DNA from: Paraburkholderia dilworthii | GTDB lineage: Bacteria > Pseudomonadota > Gammaproteobacteria > Burkholderiales > Burkholderiaceae | Assembly: GCF_000472525.1 (NCBI RefSeq) | Contig: NZ_AWZT01000013.1 | Coordinates: 82,978 to 146,977, forward strand | Length of the DNA: 64,000 nucleotides | Direction: 5' to 3' | Part shown: piece after piece, positions 1 through 8,792 of the stretch | How the letters are laid out: each line of letters begins with the position of its first letter | How positions within the stretch are numbered: position 1 is the first letter of the stretch | Made by a program: the position numbers and the translations under genes | The notes under the pieces: generated by a model | The model's input: the letters and a program-made list of their open reading frames with translations, nothing else | Told to the model about the DNA's origin: nothing | Database searches by the model: none

Positions 1-19
1 ACACCGCATCAGGAATACG

Positions 20-385
20 ATGAGTCACGACCCGAACTGCCTCTTCTGCAAGATCGCCGCCGGCGAGATCCCGTCGACCAAAGTCCATGAAGACGAAGAG
101 TTTGTCGCCTTCCGCGACATCCGTCCGGCGGCCGAAACGCATGTGCTGGTTATCCCGCGCAAGCACGTTGCCACTCTCAGCGATTGCACCGAAAGCGATG
201 CGCCGCTGCTTGGTAGAATGCTTGTTTTGACGGCGCGTCTTGCCGATCAGCTGGGCGTGGCATACACCGGTGGCGAAACCGGCTTCCGCACGGTCATCAA
301 TACCGGACCGGGCGGCGGGCAAGAGGTCTATCACCTGCACGCGCACATTCTCGCGGGGCCGCGTCCGTGGCAGCGCATGGGCTGA
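20..385 (+). CDS. HIT family (HinT-like) nucleotide-binding protein
   Basis: This 121-residue protein has the histidine-triad fold expected of purine nucleoside phosphoramidate hydrolases. The signature HxHxH sits at H105, H107 and H109 (YHLHAHILAG), and the N-terminal CLFCKIAAGEIP is the usual HIT start. The family hydrolyses AMP-lysine-type phosphoramidates in the cytosol; its physiological role in bacteria is uncertain. An AGGA ribosome site lies just upstream of the ATG. In Burkholderia this gene usually sits between the last his biosynthesis genes and tatABC; the his side is outside this window. Length and motifs are complete. Confidence 0.93.
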   Translation: MSHDPNCLFCKIAAGEIPSTKVHEDEEFVAFRDIRPAAETHVLVIPRKHVATLSDCTESDAPLLGRMLVLTARLADQLGVAYTGGETGFRTVINTGPGGGQEVYHLHAHILAGPRPWQRMG

Positions 386-520
386 CCGCCGCAAACGAGG
401 TGAGCAGCCTGTCGCGCCGGCGTTATTTTTGCCGCGTTGTAATTTCGGCGACGCGATTCGCTGGTCACAATAGCACCGTGTCGTGGGGACTCGGCGGTGA
501 GGGCGGTACAGCCGCCGTAA

Positions 521-853
<333 letters not shown>

Positions 854-892
854 GCCGCGGGCTAACCGCGTTACTGACGGACATTTCTCCCC

Positions 893-1411
893 ATGCTGGA
901 CCTCGGTCTAACCAAGATGGCGCTGATTGGCGTCGTCGCACTGGTCGTGCTCGGCCCTGAGCGCCTGCCGCGCGTCGCCCGCACGGCCGGCGCGCTGTTT
1001 GGCCGTGCGCAGCGGTATATCAACGACGTCAAGGCGGAAGTCACGCGGGAAATCGAACTCGACGAACTGCGTCGCATGAAAACCGAGTTCGAAACGGCGG
1101 CGAACAATGTCCAGACGTCCGTGCAGGAAAATCTGCGCAAGCATGAGGCCGAGCTGAACGACGCATGGAATAGCGGCACGTCGGTGTCGCCAAGCATTGC
1201 CGGCGGTGCAGTCGAAGACGCCGGCAACACTTCGTGGCAAAGCAGCACGCCCGCGGGGGCACCAAGGCGCAAGAACTGGCGCGTCAAGCAAACCGCAATG
1301 CCCACCTGGTACAAGCGCGCAACCACCCGCCGCACGCGCGTGCAGTCGGGTGCAGCACGCGTCGCGCGGCATACGCCTGCCACCATGCGTCGTCCGACGC
1401 GGTTTTTCTGA
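893..1411 (+). CDS. tatB: Sec-independent protein translocase subunit TatB
   Basis: 172-residue TatB. The N-terminal helix and hinge (MALIGVVALVVLGPERLPRV) are the family signature, followed by an amphipathic helix (ARTAGALFGRAQRYINDVKAEV) and a long, weakly conserved basic tail ending in RRPTRFF, as is usual in Burkholderia. TatB and TatC together form the receptor for twin-arginine signal peptides. The gene lies between tatA and tatC with short spacers, consistent with co-transcription. Confidence 0.95.
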   Translation: MLDLGLTKMALIGVVALVVLGPERLPRVARTAGALFGRAQRYINDVKAEVTREIELDELRRMKTEFETAANNVQTSVQENLRKHEAELNDAWNSGTSVSPSIAGGAVEDAGNTSWQSSTPAGAPRRKNWRVKQTAMPTWYKRATTRRTRVQSGAARVARHTPATMRRPTRFF

Positions 1412-1445
1412 TGATCAGAACGACAATCTCTAACCGAGGGCCGGT

Positions 1446-2225
1446 GTGAGCGACCCCCAGAAAAGCCAGGACGAAGGCACTGAAGAGACCTTCATTTCCC
1501 ACCTCGTTGAATTGCGCGACCGGATCATCCGCGCGGGCCTAGCCGTCATCGTGGTGTTTGTCGGGCTGGTGTATTGGGCGCCGGATATCTTCCGGCTGCT
1601 GGCGCGCCCGCTGATGCAGAACCTGCCGAAAGACGGCAAGATGATCGTCACCGACGTGACCGGTTCGTTTTTCGTGCCGATGAAAGTGACGATGCTGGTC
1701 GCTTTCGTGATCGCGCTGCCCATCGTGCTGTATCAGATCTGGGCGTTCGTCGCGCCGGGCCTTTATCAGCATGAAAAGAAGCTCGTCGGGCCGCTGGTCG
1801 GCAGCAGCTATACGCTGTTTCTCTGCGGCATGGCCTTCGCGTACTTCGTGGTGTTCCCGACCATCTTCCGCGTCATGGCGCATTACAACGCGCCGTTGGG
1901 CGCGGAAATGACCACCGATATCGACAATTACCTGAGCTTCGTGCTCACCATGTTCATCGCGTTCGGCGTGACGTTCGAAGTGCCGATCGTCGTCGTGCTG
2001 CTGGTTCGCATGAACGTGGTAACGCTCAAGAAGCTCAAGGAGATTCGACCGTATGTGATCGTCGGCGCGTTCGTCATTTCAGCCGTGGTCACGCCGCCAG
2101 ACGTGTTCTCGCAGCTCATTCTCGCCATTCCGCTGATCGTGCTATACGAGGCGGGCATCGTCGCTGCGCGGTTGATTGTCGGCAAGCAACCGGCCGTTGT
2201 TGAAGACGCGAGTCCGCCGGCTTGA
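1446..2225 (+). CDS. tatC: Twin-arginine translocase subunit TatC
   Basis: 259-residue polytopic inner-membrane protein, the Tat receptor core that binds the RR motif. The sequence shows the conserved N-terminal SHLVELRDRIIRA, the first periplasmic FxVPMKVTMLVAF region and six hydrophobic segments. The start is GTG (GTGAGCGACCCC), placed behind a GAGGG ribosome site; no upstream ATG gives a better fit. The gene ends the tatABC operon, and a strong bidirectional terminator follows 50 nt later. A C-terminal tail (about 20 residues) is poorly conserved. Confidence 0.96.
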   Translation: MSDPQKSQDEGTEETFISHLVELRDRIIRAGLAVIVVFVGLVYWAPDIFRLLARPLMQNLPKDGKMIVTDVTGSFFVPMKVTMLVAFVIALPIVLYQIWAFVAPGLYQHEKKLVGPLVGSSYTLFLCGMAFAYFVVFPTIFRVMAHYNAPLGAEMTTDIDNYLSFVLTMFIAFGVTFEVPIVVVLLVRMNVVTLKKLKEIRPYVIVGAFVISAVVTPPDVFSQLILAIPLIVLYEAGIVAARLIVGKQPAVVEDASPPA

Positions 2226-2277
2226 TTTGAGCGCGCCGCGACGCTTGCGGGGCGGTCAGTGCGGAGTGCGGCCAAAC

Positions 2278-2310
2278 AAAAAGGGCAGTCCGTCACGGAC
2301 TGCCCTTTTT
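2278..2310. terminator. Bidirectional rho-independent terminator between tatC and the degQ-like gene
   Basis: Perfect 15-bp stem (AAAAAGGGCAGTCCG / CGGACTGCCCTTTTT) around a 3-nt loop. It has T runs on both strands, so it can stop tatABC on the + strand and the convergent protease gene on the - strand. Confidence 0.93.
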
Positions 2311-2363
2311 GCGTTCTGCGTTTCCCCTCACGGTTAAGCGTGCGCGAGGTTACCGCTCGCCCG

Positions 2364-3578
2364 TTAACCGCCGTCGTCGTCCTGCTGATCGCTGTCGTCG
2401 ACTGGCTGTTTCGGCGGCGGCGGGCGCTTGCCGATGATCACGTCGAGATCGAACTCGCGGTTCTTGCGCACCAGGTGCACCTTCGCGGCCGTGCCCGGCT
2501 TGATTTGCGCGATGACGTTCAGCAAGCGCGTGGTGTCGGTGATTTCCTGGCCGTTCACACTCACCAGAATGTCGCCCGGCTTGATGCCCGCGCGGTCGGC
2601 CGGACCGTTCTTCAGCACGCCCGCGACGATCGCGCCCGACTTCTGATCGAGCCCGAACGACTCGGCAATCTCCGGCGTGACGTCTTGCGGCTCGACGCCG
2701 ATCCAGCCGCGCGTGACCGAACCGGTGGTGATGATGCTCTCGAGCACGCTGCGCGCAGTCGAGACCGGAATCGCGAAGCCGATGCCGAGCGAACCGCCCG
2801 AGCGCGAGTAAATGGCGGTGTTGATGCCGAGCAGATTGCCGTTCACGTCGACGAGCGCGCCGCCCGAGTTGCCGGGATTGATCGCCGCGTCGGTCTGAAT
2901 GAAGTTTTCGAACGTATTGATGCCGAGATGGTTGCGCCCGAGCGCGCTGACGATGCCCATTGTCACCGTCTGTCCGACGCCGAACGGATTGCCGATGGCG
3001 AGCACGACGTCGCCCACCCGGGTCTGTTCCATGCGGCCAAGCGTGATGGTGGGCAGGTTCGTCATGTTGACCTTGAGCACGGCCAGATCCGTTTCGGGAT
3101 CGATGCCAATCACCTTGGCATTCGTGGTGCGGCCGTCGGCCAACGCGATTTCGATCTGATCGGCGCCGTCGACCACGTGCTGGTTCGTTAGAATGTACCC
3201 TTCTGAACTCACTATCACGCCGGAGCCCAGGTTCGCTGCCGGTTGCTCCCGTTGCTTGCGATTGTTCTTGTCGCCGAAGAAGTAGCGGAACAGCGGATCT
3301 TTCGCGCGCGGATCCGGCGGCAGTGAGCCATCTTTGCTGGAAAACACATTGACGACCGCGGGCATGGCCTTTTGAGCGGCGTCGGCATAAGACGCCGTTG
3401 CCGGCCCGCTGCCGATGCCAGGCGCCACTTCTCGAAGGGCGACGATTGGTTCGGCAAGCTGCTTGCCGAATTGCCCTTGACGCTGGAGCCACTGCGGTTT
3501 GAGGGTCGCGATGATGAACATCAGCGCCAACAGCACAGTCACCGCTTGGGCAAAGAACAGCCAAAAGCGTCTAAGCAT
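2364..3578 (-). CDS. DegS/DegQ-type periplasmic serine endoprotease
   Basis: 404-residue HtrA-family protease. Residues 5-25 form an uncleaved anchor or signal helix. The trypsin-like domain carries the triad H134 (TNQHVV), D164 (ETDLAVLK) and S238 (NPGNSGGAL). Only one PDZ domain follows (about 290-385, ending VIIGKRPP), as in DegS/AlgW, whereas DegP and DegQ have two. The C-terminus is an unusual acidic tail (DDSDQQDDDGG). Such proteases cut misfolded envelope proteins or, in the DegS/AlgW branch, the anti-sigma factor RseA/MucA. The gene is monocistronic and converges on tatABC. Whether it acts as DegS or DegQ cannot be settled from sequence. Confidence 0.9.
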   Translation of the reverse strand: MLRRFWLFFAQAVTVLLALMFIIATLKPQWLQRQGQFGKQLAEPIVALREVAPGIGSGPATASYADAAQKAMPAVVNVFSSKDGSLPPDPRAKDPLFRYFFGDKNNRKQREQPAANLGSGVIVSSEGYILTNQHVVDGADQIEIALADGRTTNAKVIGIDPETDLAVLKVNMTNLPTITLGRMEQTRVGDVVLAIGNPFGVGQTVTMGIVSALGRNHLGINTFENFIQTDAAINPGNSGGALVDVNGNLLGINTAIYSRSGGSLGIGFAIPVSTARSVLESIITTGSVTRGWIGVEPQDVTPEIAESFGLDQKSGAIVAGVLKNGPADRAGIKPGDILVSVNGQEITDTTRLLNVIAQIKPGTAAKVHLVRKNREFDLDVIIGKRPPPPKQPVDDSDQQDDDGG

Positions 3579-3597
3579 CTGAAGACTAGAGGTTTAT

Positions 3598-4344
3598 ATG
3601 GATCGGATCGAACTTGAATTGTACTTGAACAATCTCCTCGAAACCGCGCGCTTCAAGGACTATTGCCCCAACGGTCTGCAAGTGGAAGGGCGCCGCAAAA
3701 TCAGCAAACTCGCAACCGGCGTGACGGCCTCGGTGGCGTTTCTCGAAGCGGCGCTCGATTGGGGCGCGGACGCCGTGCTGGTTCATCACGGCTACTTCTG
3801 GCGCAACGAGGCGCCGCAGATCACCGGCCGCAAATACGCTCGTCTGAAGCTGCTGCTCGGCAACGACCTTAACCTGTTCGCCTATCACCTGCCGCTCGAC
3901 GACCATCCCGAGTTCGGCAACAACGCGCAGATCGGCGCGAAGATGGGCTGGATCAGCGACGCGCGCTTCGGCGAAAACGACCTCGGCTGGCTCGCCACTT
4001 TCGCGATGCCGATCACGCTCGCGCACTTCACCGCAGAAATCGAGCAGACGCTCGGCCGCGCGCCGCTGGTGTTCGGCGACCCGGATCGCAGTCTGCGCCG
4101 CGTAGCCTGGTGCACGGGCGCCGCGCAAGGCATGTTCGACGCAGCAATCAACGCCGGCGCCGACGTCTATCTGACCGGCGAGGTGTCGGAGTCGGTGATG
4201 CACACGTCGGCGGAAAGCGGCGTCGCGTTTCTCGCGGCCGGCCATCATGCAACGGAGCGCTTCGGCGTGCAGGCGGTGGGCAAGCACCTGTCCGAGCAAT
4301 TCGATATTGAGCACCTCTTTATCGACATCCCCAATCCCGTTTGA
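3598..4344 (+). CDS. Nif3-like dinuclear metal-centre protein
   Basis: 248-residue member of the NIF3/DUF34 (YbgI/YqfO) family. Metal-binding histidine motifs are visible: [12 protein letters not shown] in the N-terminal half, and [13 protein letters not shown]; the C-terminal [16 protein letters not shown] is the second conserved block. Family members form toroidal hexamers with a two-metal site; a GTP cyclohydrolase-like role was proposed but the true substrate is unsettled. The gene is divergent from the degQ-like gene (19 nt between starts) and lies upstream of petABC, a common arrangement in Burkholderia. Confidence 0.9.
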   Translation: MDRIELELYLNNLLETARFKDYCPNGLQVEGRRKISKLATGVTASVAFLEAALDWGADAVLVHHGYFWRNEAPQITGRKYARLKLLLGNDLNLFAYHLPLDDHPEFGNNAQIGAKMGWISDARFGENDLGWLATFAMPITLAHFTAEIEQTLGRAPLVFGDPDRSLRRVAWCTGAAQGMFDAAINAGADVYLTGEVSESVMHTSAESGVAFLAAGHHATERFGVQAVGKHLSEQFDIEHLFIDIPNPV

Positions 4345-4574
4345 ATCGCGGGATTATCAAATGCGCATTAGCTAAGAAAAAGGCACGAATAACGGAGGGG
4401 GCACTTAAAAGAAGCTGCGAAAAAGTTTGCGATAAGTACGGAGAAACCCTGAGTTATCAAGGGCTTCGCACGGTTTTTGGCAATCGGGCCTTGTAAATGG
4501 CGACTCCATTCGAGCAAACTAGCGGCGGTAGAAGCGACGTGAAGGAAAAATCCAACTCAGAAGTGGGGCGTGTG

Positions 4575-5195
4575 ATGCGAGACAAGGAAGATGAACGCGT
4601 CGACGGCAGCCGCCGTACCTGGCTGATAGCGACGACCGTAGCAGGTGGCATTGGAGGCGTTGCCACTGTCGTACCCTTTGTTAGTTCGTTTGCACCATCT
4701 GAAAAGGCCAAGGCAGCAGGTGCCCCGGTCGAAGTGGACATCAGCAACTTGAAGCCCGGCGACATGATGACCGTTGCATGGCGCGGTAAGCCGGTCTGGA
4801 TCATCAACCGCACGGACAAAATGCTCGCCGATGTCCAGAAAGCCGATAACGAAGTAGCCGATCCCCACAGCAAGAACGTTTTTTCGATGCCGTTGCCGGA
4901 ATACTGCAACAACGAATTCCGTTCGCGCACCGACCGCAAGAACATATTTGTCGCCGTTGCCGTGTGCACCCATCTAGGCTGCACGCCGACGCCGCGCTTC
5001 ATGGAGGGCGCGCAGCCCAATCTTCCGGACGACTGGCCTGGCGGCTTTCTGTGCCCCTGCCACGGTTCGACCTATGACATGGCCGGCCGCGTCTTCAAGA
5101 ACAAACCTGCGCCGCAGAACCTCGACATCCCGCCTTATATGTTCACGTCGGCCAACGGGCTCGTGATCGGCAAGGACGAGAAAGGAGAAGCGTAA
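4575..5195 (+). CDS. petA: Ubiquinol-cytochrome c reductase iron-sulfur (Rieske) subunit
   Basis: 206-residue Rieske protein of the bc1 complex. The 2Fe-2S ligands are in CTHLGC (131-136) and CPCHGS (160-165). The N-terminus has a twin-arginine motif (SRRTWLIAT, residues 12-20) followed by the single anchor helix, so export by the Tat system encoded 2.4 kb upstream is expected. I chose the ATG at 4575, which gives the usual family length; an in-frame ATG at 4497 would add 26 polar residues without homology. The stop codon shares its last base with the petB start (TAATG), indicating translational coupling. Confidence 0.95.
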   Translation: MRDKEDERVDGSRRTWLIATTVAGGIGGVATVVPFVSSFAPSEKAKAAGAPVEVDISNLKPGDMMTVAWRGKPVWIINRTDKMLADVQKADNEVADPHSKNVFSMPLPEYCNNEFRSRTDRKNIFVAVAVCTHLGCTPTPRFMEGAQPNLPDDWPGGFLCPCHGSTYDMAGRVFKNKPAPQNLDIPPYMFTSANGLVIGKDEKGEA

Positions 5196-6574
5196 TGGCG
5201 ATCGAACACGAAGTAGAGACGACCGGGCTGGTCGGCTGGATCGACCGGCGTTTTCCCCTCACGTCCACTTGGAAAAAGCACGTTTCCGAGTATTACGCGC
5301 CGAAGAACTTCAATTTCTGGTACTTCTTCGGTTCGCTCGCGCTGCTGGTGCTGGTCAATCAGATTGTCACCGGCATCTTCCTCACGATGAACTACAAGCC
5401 CGACGCGACGCTTGCGTTCGCGTCGGTCGAGTACATCATGCGCGAAGTGCCGTGGGGCTGGCTGATCCGTTATATGCATTCGACGGGCGCGTCGATGTTC
5501 TTCGTCGTCGTGTACTTGCACATGTTCCGCGGGTTGATGTACGGCTCGTACCGCAAGCCGCGCGAACTCGTGTGGATTTTCGGCTGCGCGATCTTTCTGT
5601 GCCTGATGGCCGAGGCGTTTTTCGGCTACCTGCTGCCGTGGGGCCAGATGTCGTTCTGGGGCGCGCAGGTGATCGTGAACCTGTTCTCGGCGATTCCGTT
5701 TATCGGACCCGACCTGTCGCTGTGGATTCGCGGCGATTACGTGGTGTCGGACGTCACGTTGAACCGCTTTTTCGCGTTTCACGTGATCGCGATTCCGCTC
5801 GTGCTGCTCGGACTTGTCGTGGCGCACCTCGTGGCGCTGCATGAAGTCGGTTCGAACAATCCGGACGGCATCGAGATCAAGGCGAAGAAGGACCCGGACG
5901 GCATTCCGCTGGACGGCATCCCGTTCCACCCGTACTACTCGGTGCACGACTTCTTTGGCGTGTCGGTCTTCCTGATGATCTTCGCGGCGATAATTTTCTT
6001 CGCGCCGGAAATGGGCGGCTACTTCCTCGAGGCCAACAACTTCGTTCCGGCGAATCCGCTGCAAACGCCGCAGGAAATCGCGCCCGTGTGGTACTTCACG
6101 GCCTTTTACGCGATGCTGCGTGCCACGACCGATCCGTTCAAGATCGTGTTGATGGTCGTGATCGCGTTGCTCGGTCTGCTTGCGCTGGTGCGCGCGCGCG
6201 GCAAGTGGAAGTTCGGCTTGCCGGTGCTCGCGGTGCTGGTGATTCTGGCGATGGCGTTCACCGAATCCAAGTTCTGGGGCGTGGTGGTGATGGGCGGCGC
6301 GGTGATTTCGCTCTTTTTTCTGCCGTGGCTTGACCGCTCGCCGGTGAAGTCGATCCGTTACCGGCCGTTCTTCCACAAGGTGTTTTACGGGATCTTCGTG
6401 CTCGCTTTCCTGACGTTGGGCTTCCTCGGCACTAAACCGCCGTCGCCGGCCGCTACGTTGATTGCGCAGGTGTGCGCGTTGATCTACTTCGCGTTTTTCC
6501 TCGGCATGCCGTTCTGGACGAGGCTTGGCACGTTCAAGCAGCCGCCCGAGCGGGTGCGGTTCAAGTCCCACTAA
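5195..6574 (+). CDS. petB: Cytochrome b of the bc1 complex
   Basis: 459-residue polytopic inner-membrane subunit that oxidises ubiquinol at the Qo site and reduces quinone at the Qi site. Haem ligand pairs are H95/H196 and H109/H211. The Qo motif, usually PEWY, reads P297-V298-W299-Y300, a variant known from beta- and gammaproteobacteria. The N-terminal cytochrome b6-like half and the C-terminal subunit IV-like half are fused, as normal for bc1. It overlaps petA at its start and is followed at once by petC, so petABC is one operon. Confidence 0.97.
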   Translation: MAIEHEVETTGLVGWIDRRFPLTSTWKKHVSEYYAPKNFNFWYFFGSLALLVLVNQIVTGIFLTMNYKPDATLAFASVEYIMREVPWGWLIRYMHSTGASMFFVVVYLHMFRGLMYGSYRKPRELVWIFGCAIFLCLMAEAFFGYLLPWGQMSFWGAQVIVNLFSAIPFIGPDLSLWIRGDYVVSDVTLNRFFAFHVIAIPLVLLGLVVAHLVALHEVGSNNPDGIEIKAKKDPDGIPLDGIPFHPYYSVHDFFGVSVFLMIFAAIIFFAPEMGGYFLEANNFVPANPLQTPQEIAPVWYFTAFYAMLRATTDPFKIVLMVVIALLGLLALVRARGKWKFGLPVLAVLVILAMAFTESKFWGVVVMGGAVISLFFLPWLDRSPVKSIRYRPFFHKVFYGIFVLAFLTLGFLGTKPPSPAATLIAQVCALIYFAFFLGMPFWTRLGTFKQPPERVRFKSH

Positions 6575-6597
6575 TGGCGAGCGAGGAGAACACGAAG

Positions 6598-7353
6598 ATG
6601 AAGAAACTGCTTTCGACGTGCGCGCTGATCGGCGCGACACTGCTCGCCGTGCTGAGCGGCCCGGCGTTCGCGGACGAGAATGTTCATCTCGACCGCGCGC
6701 CGGATAACGCGGACAATTTCGCTTCTTTGCAGCACGGTGCGCAATTGTTTGTAAACTACTGCCTGAATTGCCACAGTGCGAACCTCGTGCGCTACAACCG
6801 GCTGACCGATCTCGGCATTACGCCGAACGAAATTCAGTCGAACCTGCTCTTCACCACCGACAAGGTCGGCAACACGATGACCGTGGCGATGCGCCCGGAT
6901 GACGCGAAAGCGTGGTTCGGCGCGAGTCCGCCGGATTTATCGGTGGAGGCGCGGGCGCGCGGCAAGGACTGGCTTTACACGTATTTGCGCAGCTTTTACC
7001 GCGACAATACGCGGCCGACCGGCTGGAACAATCTGGTGTATGAGAACGTGAGCATGCCTCACGTGCTGTGGCAGCTTCAGGGGCAACGTACCGCGAAGTT
7101 CGGTGACGAAGTCGACGAAAGAACGGGCGAAACGGTGCACAAATTTGTGGGCTTCCAGCAGGTCACTCCGGGGACGATGTCGCCGGTAGATTATGATTCT
7201 GCTGTGGCCGACCTTGTGTCGTATCTGTCCTGGATGTCCGAGCCGACTCAGAAAACCCGCAAGCAGCTTGGCGTGTGGGTGCTGATGTTCCTCGGCATTC
7301 TGAGCTTTTTCGCCTGGCGACTGAACGCCGCGTACTGGAAACATATCAAATAA
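6598..7353 (+). CDS. petC: Cytochrome c1
   Basis: 251-residue c1 subunit. A cleavable signal peptide (MKKLLSTCALIGATLLAVLSGPAFA) is followed by the haem c site CLNCH (C55, C58, H59), the Met ligand M153 (ENVSMPH) and a C-terminal anchor helix (LMFLGILSFFAWRLNAAYW). I chose the ATG at 6598 because a GCGAGGAGA ribosome site stands before it and it begins the signal peptide. An ATG at 6574 overlapping the petB stop would add eight residues. Electrons pass from the Rieske centre through this haem to soluble cytochrome c. Confidence 0.96.
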   Translation: MKKLLSTCALIGATLLAVLSGPAFADENVHLDRAPDNADNFASLQHGAQLFVNYCLNCHSANLVRYNRLTDLGITPNEIQSNLLFTTDKVGNTMTVAMRPDDAKAWFGASPPDLSVEARARGKDWLYTYLRSFYRDNTRPTGWNNLVYENVSMPHVLWQLQGQRTAKFGDEVDERTGETVHKFVGFQQVTPGTMSPVDYDSAVADLVSYLSWMSEPTQKTRKQLGVWVLMFLGILSFFAWRLNAAYWKHIK

Positions 7354-7373
7354 TCACGCCGCTACACGGCGTG

Positions 7374-7422
7374 GGGCCGGCGCCAGGAAAAACCTGTGAA
7401 CGGTTTTTCCGCGCGCTGGCCC
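7374..7422. repeat. Long hairpin between petC and sspA
   Basis: The core is a perfect 9-bp repeat, GGAAAAACC / GGTTTTTCC, with a 7-nt loop. It is extended outward by GGGCC and GCGC pairing with small bulges, for roughly 18 base pairs in total. There is no clean T run after the stem on either strand. It could be a weak terminator, a processing site or a stabilising 3' hairpin for petABC mRNA. Confidence 0.6.
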
Positions 7423-7447
7423 TTCAGCTTTTTGAGGAAACGTAAAC

Positions 7448-8059
7448 ATGATGGTTCTGTATTCCGGCACAACTTGCCCGTTCTCCCAGCGTTGCCGGCT
7501 GGTGTTGTTCGAAAAGGGCATGGACTTCGAGATCCGCGACGTCGACCTGTTTAACAAGCCGGAAGACATCGCCGTGATGAATCCGTATGGTCAGGTGCCG
7601 ATTCTCGTCGAACGGGACCTGATTCTTTACGAATCGAACATCATCAACGAGTACATCGACGAGCGCTTCCCGCACCCGCAGCTGATGCCGGCCGATCCGG
7701 TTCAGCGCGCGCGCGCTCGCCTGTTCCTGCTGAACTTCGAGAAGGAGCTGTTCGTTCACGTCGGCACGCTCGAGAACGAGAAGGGCAAGGCCGCCGAGAA
7801 GAATCACGAGAAGGCGCGCCTCGCGATCCGCGACCGCCTGACGCAACTCGCGCCGATCTTCCTGAAGAACAAGTACATGCTCGGCGAGGAGTTCTCGATG
7901 CTCGACGTCGCGATCGCGCCGCTCCTGTGGCGTCTGGATCATTACGGCATCGAGTTGTCGAAGAATGCGGCGCCGCTGATGAAGTACGCCGAGCGCATTT
8001 TTAGCCGTCCGGCTTATATCGAGGCGCTGACGCCTTCGGAAAAGGTGATGCGTCGTTGA
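7448..8059 (+). CDS. sspA: Stringent starvation protein A
   Basis: 203-residue protein with a thioredoxin/GST fold: an N-terminal glutaredoxin-like half (YSGTTCPFSQRCRLVLFEKGMDFEIRDVD) and an all-helical C-terminal half. SspA binds RNA polymerase and alters sigma-70 promoter use under starvation or acid stress in E. coli; it lacks GST activity. The strong GAGGAAACGTAAAC leader gives a clear start (ATGATG). It lies between petABC and sspB, the classic sspAB pair. Family length is normal. Confidence 0.95.
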   Translation: MMVLYSGTTCPFSQRCRLVLFEKGMDFEIRDVDLFNKPEDIAVMNPYGQVPILVERDLILYESNIINEYIDERFPHPQLMPADPVQRARARLFLLNFEKELFVHVGTLENEKGKAAEKNHEKARLAIRDRLTQLAPIFLKNKYMLGEEFSMLDVAIAPLLWRLDHYGIELSKNAAPLMKYAERIFSRPAYIEALTPSEKVMRR

Positions 8060-8130
8060 TTTGGCTTTTGGGTTGCGGGCGCCCGCGTGGCTTGACGCGC
8101 GTGCGCCCGTGGCCGGTAAGAGGACCGCTG

Positions 8131-8652
8131 ATGCAAGAGATTTCCACGAAGCCATACCTGTTGCGGGCGCTGTACGAGTGGTGCACGGATAACGGCTACA
8201 CGCCGCACATTGCAGTGCGCGTCGACAACCAGACGCGCGTGCCGCGGCAATTCGTGCGCGACAACGAGATCGTGTTGAACATTAGCTTCGAGGCCACGAG
8301 CCAGCTGCAAATGGGCAACGAGTGGGTCGAATTCAGCGCGCGTTTCTCCGGCAAGTCGCACAAGATCGAGGTGCCGGTCGCCAACATCCTGGCGATCTAC
8401 GCGCGCGAAAACGGGCAGGGCATGGCGTTTCCGGTCGAGTCGGCGGGCGGTGAAGCGCAGGATTCGGGCGCGGACGCTGAAACGACCGAGCCGGCCGCCG
8501 CGCCGGTTACGCCGAGTGCGCCGCGGGCGGTCGAGAGCCGCTCGGCGGCCGATGACGACGCCGCTAAAACCGACCGCGCGCCGGAGGGCGACCAGCCCGA
8601 CGACGACGGTTCGAAAGGTGGCGGTAGGGCTCGCCTCAAGATCGTAAAATGA
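8131..8652 (+). CDS. sspB: ClpXP adaptor SspB
   Basis: 173-residue SspB, which tethers SsrA-tagged proteins to the ClpX ATPase. The folded substrate-binding domain covers residues 1-105 (STKPYLLRALYEWCTDNGYTPHI, then FSGKSHKIEVPVANILAIYARENGQGM). A long, acidic, Ala-rich linker leads to the ClpX-binding tail RARLKIVK. The ATG at 8131 is preceded by AAGAGGACC. A longer reading from 8056 adds 25 residues without SspB similarity. The stop codon lies only 19 nt before tRNA-Thr. Confidence 0.94.
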   Translation: MQEISTKPYLLRALYEWCTDNGYTPHIAVRVDNQTRVPRQFVRDNEIVLNISFEATSQLQMGNEWVEFSARFSGKSHKIEVPVANILAIYARENGQGMAFPVESAGGEAQDSGADAETTEPAAAPVTPSAPRAVESRSAADDDAAKTDRAPEGDQPDDDGSKGGGRARLKIVK

Positions 8653-8654
8653 AG

Positions 8655-8660
8655 TAGAAT
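8655..8660 (+). promoter_or_regulatory. Possible -10 element for tRNA-Thr
   Basis: TAGAAT ends 11 nt before the tRNA 5' end, directly after the sspB stop. I see no convincing -35 at 16-18 bp, so the tRNA may also be reached by read-through from sspB. Confidence 0.4.
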
Positions 8661-8671
8661 CACGGCCTCAT

Positions 8672-8747
8672 GCCGGCTTAGCTCATCAGGTAGAGCGCTT
8701 GACTTGTAATCATGAGGTGGCGGGTTCGAGTCCTGCAGCCGGCACCA
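8672..8747 (+). tRNA. tRNA-Thr(TGT)
   Basis: A 76-nt cloverleaf. The acceptor stem is GCCGGCT/AGCCGGC, the D stem GCTC/GAGC, the anticodon loop CTTGTAA with TGT at 8705-8707, and the T arm GGTTCGAGTCC. The CCA end is encoded. One T-T mismatch sits in the anticodon stem (pair 28-42). A terminator follows within 10 nt. Confidence 0.95.
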
Positions 8748-8755
8748 GTAGTACG

Positions 8756-8792
8756 AAACGGGGTTTCTGTTCAGTCAGGAACCCCGTTTTTT
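8756..8792 (+). terminator. Terminator after tRNA-Thr
   Basis: The stem AACGGGGTT / GAACCCCGTT, with an inner CTG/CAG, is followed by TTTTTT. It lies directly downstream of the tRNA. Confidence 0.88.

Noticed and set aside
2350..3564. Second 404-codon frame parallel to the protease gene
   Set aside because: It is a frame-shifted shadow of the DegS/DegQ gene, whose catalytic triad is in the other frame.
5135..6640. 501-codon open frame antisense to petB
   Set aside because: Its composition is Arg/His-rich, as expected from reading the complement of high-GC3 coding DNA. petB on the other strand is certain and complete.
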